In this document: in pieces, positions 1 through 11,638 of the stretch
How the letters are laid out: each line of letters starts with the position of its first letter
Position numbering within the stretch: the first letter of the stretch is position 1
Origin: Dactylis glomerata
Lineage: Eukaryota > Streptophyta > Magnoliopsida > Poales > Poaceae
Length of the DNA stretch: 64,000 nucleotides
Assembly: GCA_007115705.1 (NCBI GenBank)
Contig: QXEO01002114.1
Coordinates: 2,542,001 to 2,606,000, forward strand
Direction: 5' to 3'
Notes under the pieces: model-generated
Seen by the model: only the letters and a program-made list of their open reading frames with translations
What the model was told of the DNA's origin: nothing
Database searches by the model: none
Program-made: the position numbers and the translations under genes

Positions 1-2616
1 TCAGATTTCAAACCAGATTTTATCTAAATCTTTCAAAAATCATATCTTTCGATCCCTAGATCCAAAAATTACAAATAATATACCTATAGAAAGCTAATAA
101 AGTGTAGAATCTATTAGTGCAATAAAATCTCATAGTTACAGTAGTCAATTTGAATTCATTTTCAAATTGATTCAAATCTATCTGTATCACTGTTTAATTT
201 ATATCTTTTGTCCTGTGCTTCCAAAAATTACAAATTTGTAGTCTTTGGAATCCTCTAATCATGTAGAACATCATAGAATCAAGAAACATCAAAGTTGATA
301 CGTGCCCACACTTTGTGCATTCAAATTTGTCCAAATCACTAATTTGATCATAATTTGAGTTCTAAAATTTATTTTAGAATGAATCCAATTGCAGTAGCTT
401 TGTCTTACTATAATCTACCCAGTAAGATCACTTCCCAATTTTCTTGAACCACTTCACAAACATTCAAATTCAAATATGAGAAGTGGAGTAATTTCCATAA
501 TAGATGGATTCTATTTCTTTTCAGCAGTGTTTATTTTTCCATTGTAGTAAATCCTATGATCATAGCTAGCTATCAAAGATCATCTTGACACTACCTTGAC
601 ACATATCATATCTATCTAAATCAACCTTGTCTAGCTCACATGTATTCAAATTACAATTGTGTTATTTGAGTAAAGAGTGATTCATCTCAATCATAGATTC
701 TACTATGGCTATTGTGGTGTTGATATAATCTATACCATAGCACTTGTTCTTACTCCATGTTGTTCAATAAAACTCTTTGAACCATATTCTCAAATATCAC
801 TCATTCATATCCAATCCTTCGCTCACTTAATCTTGATCACATGTATTGAACTACTCAATTTGCAAATGAGTTAATTGAGTAATTCAACGCTTCATAAATC
901 CCTACCTAGTACCTAAGTGTAATATATGCATTTTATGAATAATTGTTTTCACACTTATTCAATAGTATCACTATTGCACTATTTTACTCTTATGTGATTC
1001 AATTCACATGAGTCATTCCAGTCTCTATTCATGCCTTTGTGAAGCATAAAGTTTCATCACTCATATCTTTCAAGTCCACTCTTCTAAAATCATTTTGACC
1101 TTGCCAATCTAAATTCTCAAATTCATATCTTGCAATCCACCATTCTTTTGCCATATCTCTTTTATCACAATATCTTGAGAAATCTAAATTGTTAAAAAAA
1201 ACCTTTTTAATTGTTTGTCTTGTTTGATTGTGTTTGTATTGTATGTTTATGTTGTGTTATTCTGTGTTATAGTTTGTGCGAAGAGCTATGTGCTTAGTTG
1301 AGAGAAGTAAAAGATCGTGATATTCAAAAGGCAAGTGACACACATATCTACCTACTTTTGTTACTGCATTAGTGTTTTCAGTAGTATGCATGTTATGTCG
1401 AATATTCAACTGTTTTACAAAAAGCTAGATCCTAGTAGTGTGTAGCTATCCTTTAAACTCCACCTGTTAGGATGCTAAATACTTTGAAAAATATTGATGC
1501 CATGCTATGATCACTTGTTAAAGTTGTTTTGTGAATAAATTAACAACTTCAACTAAAATGAAACACCTGGGTGGATTGGTTTGATAAGAAGAGGCGAAGT
1601 AGGTGGGTTTTGGGGCACATGCCAGGAAGGATGTGTACTCAAGATACTGCTTGGGTTTGCCACTCAGGACTAAAGAGATTACTATGTCTTCCATGTTTTA
1701 GAGTACTTCCAGTGCAGCCTTATGACACTATGGGCTCTGTCTTAATTGAGTAAGTCGTAAGGGTTCAACCAAGAGGGACTGACACGAGGTGGTAGCAAAA
1801 TATAGGGGGCACGGTCATACTAGTTTGGTTGAATGCTTCTTCAGAAAGGTCCTTTCTTATTTTATTCTTTGGGGTAAAATAATCTTAAGGTGAAAGTGCA
1901 CAACCCCTGCAGGGTGTCAAATCTAAGCGTTTAGCCATCTCCTCGGTTATGGACAATTGAGTGTCTAAGTCATGGAATGTACGGAAGAATCTCATCACCA
2001 TTTCTGAATGCTTTAAAACTTGACTAGAAACAATTAGGTAGGAGCTCAGGGCCATACACTCCAAGGGGTGGTGGTTTCTGATGTTCCAACTTTGTTGAGT
2101 TGCGCCCAAAACTACATACCGGCCAGTATGTAATGTATAGGGGTTATCTTGACCCTTATAAACTAAAATTTTGAAAGAAAGTTTTGCAAAGAATTGTAGG
2201 ATAAAATTGGCTTTATGCAAATTAGCCTATGAGATCCACCAGCCAAATGTCATATAGTTTAGTCTTTTCACAAATGCCACCAAATATGTGTCATTTGCCA
2301 GTACGTTGTTGTACTGACCCCTTTGGGGTTGCATATTCAAACGTGCAGGTTTTTATTCGGATGAGGGACGATTAGTAGGATCTCGAGTCTACATTCCAAC
2401 ATGTCTGCATGTGGCACGTGATGAAGATGGAGGCTCATTGCTACTATGCTTTATGCTGTGTACTCGCAAGGTTGAAGACCTATGTATCTGGATTTACGTT
2501 GTAATAATTGATACTATTGCAGTGATTACACTAGTTTGTACTGTGGTGCTATCAGTGATCCAGGGAGTAGCACTTAACACAGGAGTTCTGCCTTTTTCTA
2601 AAGGTAGGGCGTTACA
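1..2616 (+). repeat. 5' LTR of the LARD element (last 2.6 kb only)
   Basis: Direct repeat of 6818-9440. It ends in GGGCGTTACA at 2616, the same terminus as the right copy, and the primer site follows directly. The region is AT-rich. Short ORFs in it (for example 677-874 and 2411-2635) have counterparts only where the LTR copy happens to stay open, and I do not treat them as genes. Confidence 0.9.
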
Positions 2617-2619
2617 GAA

Positions 2620-2631
2620 TGGTAGCAGAGC
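2620..2631 (+). other. Primer binding site, tRNA-Met(initiator) type
   Basis: TGGTAGCAGAGC lies 3 bp after the LTR end. It differs at one position from TGGTATCAGAGC, the usual plant initiator tRNA-Met primer site. This sets the + orientation of the element. Confidence 0.8.
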
Positions 2632-3291
2632 ATAGTGTTCCCTGTAGAATCGAGACCCTAGGTTTGGAATAGACTAGGAAGCCCCTAAGATTTTGTTTTC
2701 TTCCTTTAAAAAAATTCATTTTGGTTTTCTAAATGAAATCTATCTCATCTTGCTTCTATATGTATAAAAAATTGCACCTTGAAAACTCTCGTATTCTCTC
2801 CCACATCATTTCTCAGAGGTTTTCCTTTTACTTTAGATGACCCCAGCTATTGGAAACTATCAAGAAAGGACAAGATCACAATATGTCAGAAGAATGAGAC
2901 CCCTAGTCATATGATGTTCATCGACTCAACATGATGCAGTACCTGGAAGGTCAACGAAGAACTTGGAGGAATGCACGACACCAACGATACATTGTGGAAG
3001 TGGAAAGGAGAACATGGAACAAGGAAGACAATGATAGACAAGACCACCAATAATTCTAGTTTGTATAACCGATGATATCGTAATAATCTAATGATCATAC
3101 CAAATTGGGGTATGACCATACTAGATTGTTAGTGTTTGAACAAGTTTACTTGTTGTGATGAATGCTTGTTAGATGTTGCTTGTAAGATGAATTGCCTTGA
3201 TCTGCTGTGTTTGGGTAGGAATTTTCTTTAGATCCCTTCTATCCACTCTCATCTATGCCAATGTTCTAAACTTGTCCTAAAACCCAAACAG

Positions 3292-4212
3292 ATGCACTCT
3301 CAACACCAGAACAGTCTCAACAAACCTCAGTTGGTGGTAGCAATACAACAGATGGTAGAAGTACATGCTGAATTAATGCGAGTTTTGACTCAGAACTTCA
3401 TCTACTCAGATAGCAAAGAGTTACCACCAGGAATGCAGCAAGTACTGGATGATCATTCTCAAATGGTTCAAATGATGCCCCAGATTTTGGCTAGTATCAA
3501 TAACAACCTGCCCCAAAACAATCTTGGTAGCAAGGAACCAAGAGATGAAGCTAAGATAGCACTGCTAGCCTGCAAAATCTGCAGAGAAATAGGACACCTG
3601 CCTAAAGAATGTTGGGAACAATGGCATCATTGCAATACTAGTCTCCCTACTAGAAAATGTCCTATGACTTGGGTCACTTGTTTCCTATGCGATGGAACCA
3701 ATCATGTACCCAGGGAATGTAAGTTCTCCTTCACGGTGCAACAAATGAATCAACAAGCTAAGGATAGACTGAGTCATTTGCTAGCAAGGACACCTGAAGA
3801 CAGAAGACCTAAAGCAAAGGTGGAAGCAAAAGACAAGGAAGAAGCCCCTAACACTACCACCAAAAGTTGCTTAACAGACAGAAAACAAGAACACTTGCCT
3901 GGAAACTGCACAAAGAAACGAGAAAGGTTTTCCTACCACCGTAGTGGAATATCAAGAGAATGAAATAAGAGATATCCTAGCCTTAGAGAGACCCAAAAGG
4001 AAGAAGAAGAAGCAGGTATATAGCAAGGTGCTGTGTTTCAATTGCTAGGAGCTAGGACATTATGCATCCAAATGTCCAGAAAGAAACAACAAAGCAAACA
4101 CACAAGGTAGCATGAAGAAGGACCTCAGTATGATCACTTGTTTCAAGTGCAAGTAGAAGGGACACTATTCAAATCGATGTCCAGAGAAAAACACACCCAA
4201 ACTGCCATGAAC
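3292..4212 (+). pseudogene. Gag remnant with five zinc knuckles, frameshifted
   Basis: Nucleocapsid-like part of a gag protein, which packages element RNA. The open part (3292-3963, 223 codons) has two intact CX2CX4HX4C knuckles, CKICREIGHLPKEC and CFLCDGTNHVPREC, and a third with Asp in place of the second Cys (CLTDRKQEHLPGNC). The frame ends at a TGA at 3961. Recognisable coding continues in another frame from about 3925: a Lys-rich stretch and two more knuckles, each broken by an in-frame TAG (4046-4048 and 4154-4156). There is therefore one frameshift and two stops. Five knuckles is unusual for a plant gag. No capsid domain is evident upstream. I see no protease, reverse transcriptase or integrase after it. 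Confidence 0.7.
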
Positions 4213-5339
4213 AGAAATGACTAAAGAGACTCGAAGACCAAAGGGAAGACACCATAAGGAGTGGCCAACTGGAAACGAATATTTTCAGCAACTGGTTGTA
4301 ATAGATGTTGAAAGGCTATGTAAGAGCAATGATCAACTTAATGGAATGGATTATATTTTCTTATGAAATGGCAAACCAAAGGATTTGTAACTCAAGAACA
4401 ATGCCATACGAGATTTTACGCAAACCTCTAGCTAAGGAACGATAGATTTTGTTTTAAGAAATTCAAAAAAATGGGATTTGGAACATTGGTTCTATTTCCA
4501 AGAAAATTCTGTCAAAACTAGTGAGGTTGACCAAGAGTTAGAATGCGAGATGCGCCAAACCAAATGAAAAGGTAATGATTGGGTGTGACATGGATTATCT
4601 CCCATGACGACTACTCATATTGTTCGCTATTGTTATGAGGGATGGTTAATCTAGAGAGACATACCTATGAGAGACGACATTGTTAAACCTTGACCTTAGG
4701 AAGATAGGATACTATACCCCCTTAAAGTAGGCAAGTGATGCCAACACGTAGGAATATGGTAAGGATGAACTCCAAGCTTACTGTTGAAGAAGTTGTGCAA
4801 CAGAAGAAGTCCCACCAACATGGAGAGCTCCACTTGACCCGAAAGTTCTCATAAAGGAAGGAACCATAAGATGAAGGACCTTCAAGGACGTCGACTAAGA
4901 AGATGAAATAAAGACAGGAGATCCCTTAGCTTGCTCTTCTGATTGACCCAAAGAGTGACTCCTTAGTGTCAAAAGTAGTTCAACAACTACCTTGTTGGAT
5001 AGAAGCTCTACAAGGGAGCAAGGTTATACCCAAGCAACCTCGGAGGAAGGTAGATGCCCAAGTTTGTGAATAGACACCCACCTATTGGAAATGAAGATGA
5101 AGGCTAACTATGGAGTCAAAACATGACCCAGTGCCAAGTCAAAAGAAGACCCAGTGCCAAGTCAAAAGATGACCCAGTGCCAAGTCAAAAGATGACCCAG
5201 TGCCAAGTCAAGATCAAGGAGTGTCTGGTTGAACCCAAGGACCTAGAGAACCCTCAAAAGTTTCTTTTAAGGGTGGTAGCCACCTAGGTAACCCAAACCT
5301 ATCCTTCTTTCTAGCCTCTCCAAATCTCGAGGACGAGAT
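4213..5339 (+). other. LARD internal region without recognisable genes
   Basis: About 1.1 kb with stops in all frames and no motif I recognise, apart from the 23-bp tandem repeat at 5122-5213. The stretch at 2632-3291, between primer site and gag remnant, is likewise non-coding. Confidence 0.6.
5122..5213 (+). repeat. 23-bp tandem repeat, four copies
   Basis: Four head-to-tail units with the core GACCCAGTGCCAAGTCAA begin at 5122, 5145, 5168 and 5191; units differ at one or two bases. The unit length is not a multiple of three, so it is unlikely to be coding. Confidence 0.9.
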
Positions 5340-5359
5340 TTCTTTTAAGGGTGGTATTC
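5340..5359 (+). other. Polypurine-tract region before the 3' LTR
   Basis: TTTTAAGGGTGGTATTC directly precedes the LTR start TGTAACATCCC at 5360. This is where plus-strand DNA synthesis would be primed. The tract is short and interrupted by Ts, so its strength is uncertain. Confidence 0.55.
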
Positions 5360-8300
5360 TGTAACATCCCAAGATTTTATCAAATTTTGGAGAAATTTTT
5401 TTGTTTTTGTTTTGCTAGTATTGATTGAATTTTTCACAGGGATTTAAAACTTTTGAGCTTGTTTAAAAGATTTATTAGAAAACAATTTCAAACTTTCTAG
5501 TAATTCTTGAAGAACTCCTTTGAGAAAATGAAAGTTTCCAAAATATTATTTTGCACTTAATTCTATGCAAGCTTGTTTGCAAATGAATGATTTACAAAAT
5601 GTGATATTTATTAAAGGTTGCTTTTTCAAAACTATGTTTGAAAATGAATTTCAAAATATTACTTTATAAAGTATTCTCTCTAATTTTAAAGGATTAATTT
5701 TCAAACCCTAATACTATTTTTGCATCTTGCAAACAAAGCCCTCTTTCCAAATTTATGATGTTTTATTGAAAATCTTGTTTTAATTTGAAAACTGGTTTTG
5801 TTACTGTTTTAAAACATTGTGTTGATTTTTAGAAAATTTTAGAAATTGGTTTGAATTGATTTGGATCTATTTTGCAAAATTTATGAAATAAACAAGAAAT
5901 CAGAAAAGAAAAAGAAAAGAACAAAAAAATGAAAAGGGCCGCGGGACCAAATCCGGCCTACTCCCAAATCCAGCCCACGGCCCGTTAGCCTTCAGCACCA
6001 AAACGGTACGCCAGCTTCCCTCTTCGGCCGCTGATGGCCCGACCCCACCTGTTAGATCTACCTCCCTCCTCTCGCCAGACTCCCTCTCCCGCATGGGATC
6101 AACCCGAGCCGTCCATCGCCGCCCCGCCTCCTAAACCCTACCCCCTCCCCCACGCCTGCGCACCCCTATAAAAGCCCTAGCGCCCCTCTCTCACCTCTCC
6201 CTTTTCTCGCACCCGAGATGCCCCCAGGTCGTCGAATTGTATCGCCAATCTCCGCAGCTATTCGCGACGTCCAATGCCAAATTAGGTGAGCTCCATCGAT
6301 GTCGCGCCCTCCCTCTGCTTCCCCTCTCCCTCCCTTGCTCTGGCGCATGTTGTGACACTCTCGGCTTGTTCAAATTCGCAGCGGTTCGGCATCTCCAACA
6401 CCTCCAGAAGAACAACTCCGCCCGAGGCCGCTCCAGCCGCTCCTCTGCCTCGCTCCTGGACACGATCAAACGCGTCGACCATGCCATCAAGTTCCCCTCA
6501 ATGCCCTGCACCTCGTCACCCTCTCCAATGCCACCAGGAGCCCCTGGAACACCATCGCCGTCCACCCCCGAGCCGAATTCGGTGAACTCAACCATCTTTG
6601 GGGAGTCACAGAAAACCCTAGGTGAGCAGATCTGTTCTTAACTGCCTGATCTTGATCCTGCGGCTCGTAACAGATCACTTACCCTAAGGGGTATGGATGC
6701 ATCTAGACTACCTAGATCCCTTCAAATCTAATGGCCCTCGGCCGTGATCCACCTGAACCGGTATTAGCGAATGAGAACTCGCCATGTGGCCCTACGCCGG
6801 TTTAATTAGATTCCAATTCTAATTTCAAACCAGATTTTATCTAAATCTTTCAAAACACATATCTTTCGATTCCTAGATCCAAAAATTACAAATAATATTC
6901 CTCTAGAAAGCTAATAAAGTGTAGAATCTATTAGTGCAATAAAATATCATAGTTTCAGTAGTCAATTTGAATTCATTTTCAAATTGATTCAAATCTATCT
7001 ATTTCACTATTTAATTTATATCTTTTGTTCTGTGCATCCAAAAATTACAAATTTGTAGTTTTTGGAATCCTCTAATCATGTAGAACATCATAGAATCAAG
7101 AAACATCAAAGTTGATACGTGCACACACTTTGTGCATTCAAATTTGTCCAAATCACTAATTTGATCATAATTTGAGTTCTAAAATTTATTTTAGAATGAA
7201 TCCAATTGCAGTAGCTTTGTCTTACTATAATCTACCCAGTAGCATCACTTCCCAATTTTCTTGAACCACTTCACAAACATTCAAATTCAAATATGGGAAG
7301 TTGAGTAATTTCCATAATAGATGGATTATATTTCTTTTCAGCAGTGTTTATTTTTCCATTGTAGTAAATCCTATGATCATAGCTAGCTATCAAAGATCAT
7401 CTTGACACTACCTTGACACATATCATATCTATCTAAATCAACCTTGTCTAGCTCACATGTATTCAAATTACAATTGTGTTATTTGAGTAAAGAGTGATTC
7501 ATCTCAATCATAGATTCTACTATGGCTATTGTGGTGTTGATATAATCTATACCATAGCACTTGTTCTTACTCCATGTTGTTCAATAAAACTCTTTGAACC
7601 ATATTCTCAAATATCAATCAATCATTCATATCCAATCCTTTGCTCACTTAATCTTGATCACATGTATTGAACTATTCAATTTGTAAATGAGTTAATTGAG
7701 TAATTCAATGCTTCATAAATCCCTACCTAGTACCTAAGTGTGATATATGCTATTTATGAATAATTGTTTTCACACTTATTCAATAGTATTACTATTGCAC
7801 TATTTTACTCTTATGTCATTCAATTCACATGAGTCATTCCAGTCTCTATTCATGCCTTTGTGAAGCATAAAGTTTCATCACTCATATCTTTCAAGTCCAC
7901 TCTTCTAAAATTATTATGACCTTGCCAATCTAAATTCTTAAATTCATATCTTGCAATCCACAATTCTTTTGCCATATCTCTTTTATCACAATATCTTGAG
8001 AAATCTAAATTGTTAAACAAACCTTTTTAATTGTTTGTCTTGTTTGATTGTGTTTGTATTGTATGTTTATGTTTTGTTATTTTTGGGTTATAGTTTGTGC
8101 GAAGAGCTACGTGCTTAGTTGAGAGAAGTAAAAGATCGTGATCTTCAAAAGGCAAGTGACACACATATCTTCTACCTACTTTTGTTACTGCATTAGTGTT
8201 TTCAGTAGTATGCATGTTAGGTGGAATATTCAACTGTTTTACAAAAAGCTAGATCCTAGTAGTGTGTAGCTATCCTTTAAACTCCACCTATTAGGATGCT

Positions 8301-9440
8301 AAATACTTTGGAAAATATTGATGCCATGCTATGATCACTTGTTAAAGTTGTTTTGTGACTAAATTAACAACTTCAACTAAAATGAAACACATGGGTGGAT
8401 TAGTTTGATAAGAACAGGCGAAGTAGGTGGGTTCTGGGGCACATGCCAGGAAGGATGTGTACTCAGGATATTGCTCGGGTTTGCCACTCAGGATTAAAGA
8501 GATTACTATGTCTTCCATGTTTTAGAGTACTTCTAGTGTAGCCTTATGACACTATGGGCTCTGTCTTGATTGAGTAAGTCGTAAGGGTTCAACCAAGAGG
8601 GACTGACACGAGGTGGTAGGAAAATTTAGGGGGCACGGTTAGACTAGTTTGGTTTAATGCTTCTTCAGAAAGGTCTTGTCTTATTTTATTCTTCGGGGTA
8701 AAATAAGTCTTAAGGTGAAAGTGCACAACCCCTGCAGGGTGTCAAATCTAAGCGTTTAGCCGTGTCCTTTGTTATGGACAATTGAGTGTCTAAGTCATGG
8801 AATATACGGAAGAATCTCATCACCATTTCTGAATGCTTTAAAACTTGACTAGAAACAATTAGGCAGGAGCTCAGGGCCATACACTCCGAGGGGTGGTGGT
8901 TTCTGATGTTCCAACTTTGTTCAGTTGCGCCCAAAACTACATACCAGCCAGTATGTAATGTATGGGGTTATCTTGACCCTTATAAACTAAAATTTTGAAA
9001 GAAAGTTTTGCAAAGAACTGTAGGATAAAATTGGCTTTATGCAATTTAGCCTATGAGATCCACCAGCCAAATGTCATATAGTTTAGTCTTTTCACAAATG
9101 CCACCAAATATGTGTCATTTGCCAGTACGTTGTTAAACTGACCCCTTTGGGGCTGCATATTCAAACATGCAGGTTTTTATTCGGATGAGGAACGATTAGT
9201 AGGATCTCGAGTCTACATTCCAACATGTCTGTCTGTGGCACGTGATGAAGATGGAGGCTCATTGCTACTATGCTTTATGTCGTGTACTCGCAAGGTTGAA
9301 GACCTATGTATCTGGATTTATGTTGTAATAATTGATACTATTGCAATGATTACTATATTTTGTACTATGGTGCTATCAGTGATCCAGGGAGTAGCACTTA
9401 ACATAGGAGTTCTGCCTTTTTCTAAAGGTAGGGCGTTACA
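5360..9440 (+). repeat. 3' LTR of the LARD element, complete, 4081 bp
   Basis: Begins TGTAACATCCC and ends GGGCGTTACA. It has an AT-rich first 570 bp, a GC-rich promoter-like segment at about 5940-6660, and then 2.8 kb of AT-rich sequence shared with 1-2616. The GC-rich part yields overlapping ORFs on both strands (6191-6595, 6237-6641), as expected from base composition. I do not call genes there. Confidence 0.9.
6166..6174 (+). promoter_or_regulatory. TATA box of the LARD LTR promoter
   Basis: CTATAAAAG lies at the start of the GC-rich segment and is followed about 25-30 bp later by a CT-rich stretch (CCCCTCTCTCACCTCTCCC), typical of a plant core promoter. Transcription would start near 6195-6205 and define the U3/R border. 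Possible splice donors (AGGTGAGC) follow at about 6287 and 6630. Confidence 0.6.
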
Positions 9441-9522
9441 CTCCCCTTGTGTCAAATCAATAAATTTGGGTTTTACTTCCCTCGAAGACTGTTGCGATCG
9501 CCTATACTTGTGGGTCATCACT
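9441..9522 (+). repeat. 3' end of an Athila-like LTR interrupted by the LARD element
   Basis: The last 19 bp, CTATACTTGTGGGTCATCA, equal the reverse complement of the LTR terminus of element Z at 21728 and 30468. It is therefore the sense 3' end of a related LTR. No primer site follows, so it is a 3' LTR or solo LTR and not a 5' LTR. The rest lies left of the window. CTGCT at 9523 would be its target duplication. Confidence 0.6.
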
Positions 9523-10910
9523 GCTCTGAATCCTCCCTGTTGCCAGGGTTTTGACCCGATGTCGCCGCCGGCTCTGACGCCACTCCGGAGCTGCTCTGGC
9601 TGACTCCCAGCGGTGGTACAAGCGGCTGATGTTGCTGCTGGTCGCAGTTGTGCACAGGTCGAGCACTACCGTGCTCCCTGTGCCACCGCTGGTGCTGTGG
9701 TGTTGTGTCCGCCACTGCAAATTCGACGCCGGTGGAATGGTGCTGCAGACACAACCCAGGTGTCTGGCCTCTTTGGCTACTCCTCTACAGCACTGTGAGC
9801 TAAAACTTCTCTGTCTCTCTATTGTAATGACTATAAATTGGTGGCTATGTGCTCGTGTGTGGTGGCTTGGTTTCGGTCTTAAGCTACTACTGCTAATTAA
9901 GTGCTTGTTGTGACGGTGTGGCCATAGCTCTCTTGGTCTGTCCCCTATATGTGCAATGATGCCTCAATTTGGATGATGTTTATCATCCACAGTATGTGTG
10001 ACTCAATTATCTCATTAGATGTATATAATCTAGGACTTTACTGCTGGGACAAAGAGGATTTAGTGATAGGCAGGATGTCCCTGTATATCTCTGATATTGG
10101 ATACTCATGTTGGTGGGGGTATCAGTGATGTATTTAACTAATTATTATGCATTAGTAGTATGAACTAAGTGATGGATTCAGCAATGATTAGTTGCTATTG
10201 AGTTTGAAATCCATCTAGTGAGCATGCTAGGCAGAGTTTGATATTGTTAATCTTTTGGTATTCATTGTGGAGCCTCTTTTGGAGTGTGCACAGAGATCCT
10301 AGGGAATTATACAGCTGGCTGATCTTATCTGGAATGGTTATATGCTTCCTGATGGTTTTCTACTATATAATATACATATATGATCAAGATAAATTCCTAT
10401 GGCAAGGTGCACACTAGTCAGGTATTTAAACTAATAAGAATAGATACTCACTTGACTTCTCAGTCTGACCAGCCAATGATGCAAAGGCTGAGGCACAGAT
10501 TGATAATAAGAATAGATACTTGCTTTGATTCTATTTTTCTACTCTGTGATGAGTTTAGCATAGCACTTCTATGCTAGTCTGCGAGTTCTCCTGCTACCCC
10601 CCCCCTTTTATTTCTTTTGTAAATGATAAGAACAGAAACTACTACTTGTTCTCTTGGTTTGTTCACCTTATTGCTAGAATTTTTTGGGAGATGAAGCTGG
10701 TACTAGATCTTTGGATCAGGTGCCCTTCTTCTTCTTTTCAGCTTGTGCTCCTAGCAGTGCTTCTCCTCCTTACTAGGCAGCCCTTCTCCTCCTCTTGATC
10801 AACTCCTAGTGCTCCACTAGGTGACCATGACTGGTTGCTGGTGTGTTGGGGTGTAGATTGGATGGATTGTGTCTGAGGTGATGGTGAGTGTGTGTGGTAT
10901 GGCTGCCTTG

Positions 10911-11534
10911 TGATACGGATCAGCGTGATCCGAAGGGGGTTTGGCCCAATCTTTCACGGCGATCAAACAAACAGCAAGATACAAAAGAGAACTCAATCTG
11001 AAATAGATCAAACTAATCTCTCTTCAATTCCTCGCGATGAAACTGACCGGAATCAATTCCCACGCATGGCATAACATCAGATCTTGAAGATCAGCAATCA
11101 AACACACCGATAATGCGCCCCCAAACATTGGGACTTTTCTGGTCTCTTTCTTAGCTCGAAAATACAAGCCTGATCCATACAAGGCGGCTGCCATAACCCT
11201 ATATGGGTGACTCTGAACGCTACCTTGGCTGGGCTAGGCCCCAAACCAAACTAAAAGCCCAAATGGCCAAAACACACTTGATTTTGGACAGGCCCAAAAC
11301 CATCACACACAAATAAAACCAAACTGAAATAAAAACATGACGCGAACTTAATTAAAATAGAACAACTAAATATCCTTCGCTGCAGCGCCTCGGCGAACAT
11401 GAAACTCCATTGGAGGTGTACGAAAGTTGGGCTTCACATCATCTTGTGGAGGCACTTCAAAGCAGAATTGTCCAATCTTCAGAACATAAGGAGGTGGTAA
11501 AATAGTAGGAGTAGTAGCTATGCTCCCCTTATCA
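10911..11534 (-). repeat. 3' LTR of the 10911-14705 element
   Basis: 624-bp direct repeat of 14083-14705. On the plus strand it starts TGATACGGATC and ends CCCCTTATCA. A purine tract (minus strand AAGTTGGGGGGA, 11535-11546) lies directly inside it, which marks it as the 3' LTR. Confidence 0.93.
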
Positions 11535-11638
11535 TCCCCCCCAACTTGAAAGGAAACCTTCCTCGGTTTCGCCTGAATGTGTTGGACCTTTTTCTGAGCA
11601 GCAAGCACATCCACTTTGATATCCTTATCGAGCATAGG

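Larger units (their letters stand above)
1..9440 (+). mobile_element. LARD-type LTR retrotransposon (5' LTR cut by window edge)
   Basis: The sequence at 1-2616 is repeated at about 6818-9440 with only scattered differences, giving two direct LTRs around a body of about 2.7 kb. A primer site follows the left LTR at 2620 and a purine-rich tract precedes the right one at 5360. The complete right LTR is 4081 bp, longer than the body. The body keeps only a broken gag zinc-knuckle region and no protease, reverse transcriptase or integrase. Long LTRs with little coding match the large retrotransposon derivative (LARD) type known from Triticeae as Sukkula, with Erika as autonomous partner; that name is my inference. 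The element sits in an Athila-like LTR whose last 82 bp remain at 9441-9522. The left target duplication is outside the window. Confidence 0.85.

Noticed and set aside
5122..5213. CRISPR-like array (also considered at 53036-53127 and 56010-56105)
   Set aside because: Units are directly adjacent without unique spacers, and the context is eukaryotic transposons.
6191..6641. Overlapping ORFs on both strands in the LARD LTR
   Set aside because: They lie in a GC-rich promoter-like segment, overlap each other on opposite strands and have no domain; expected from low stop density.
9629..9913. Possible host gene fragment in the H LTR
   Set aside because: No domain, splice structure or conservation can be shown from sequence alone; more simply part of the LTR.
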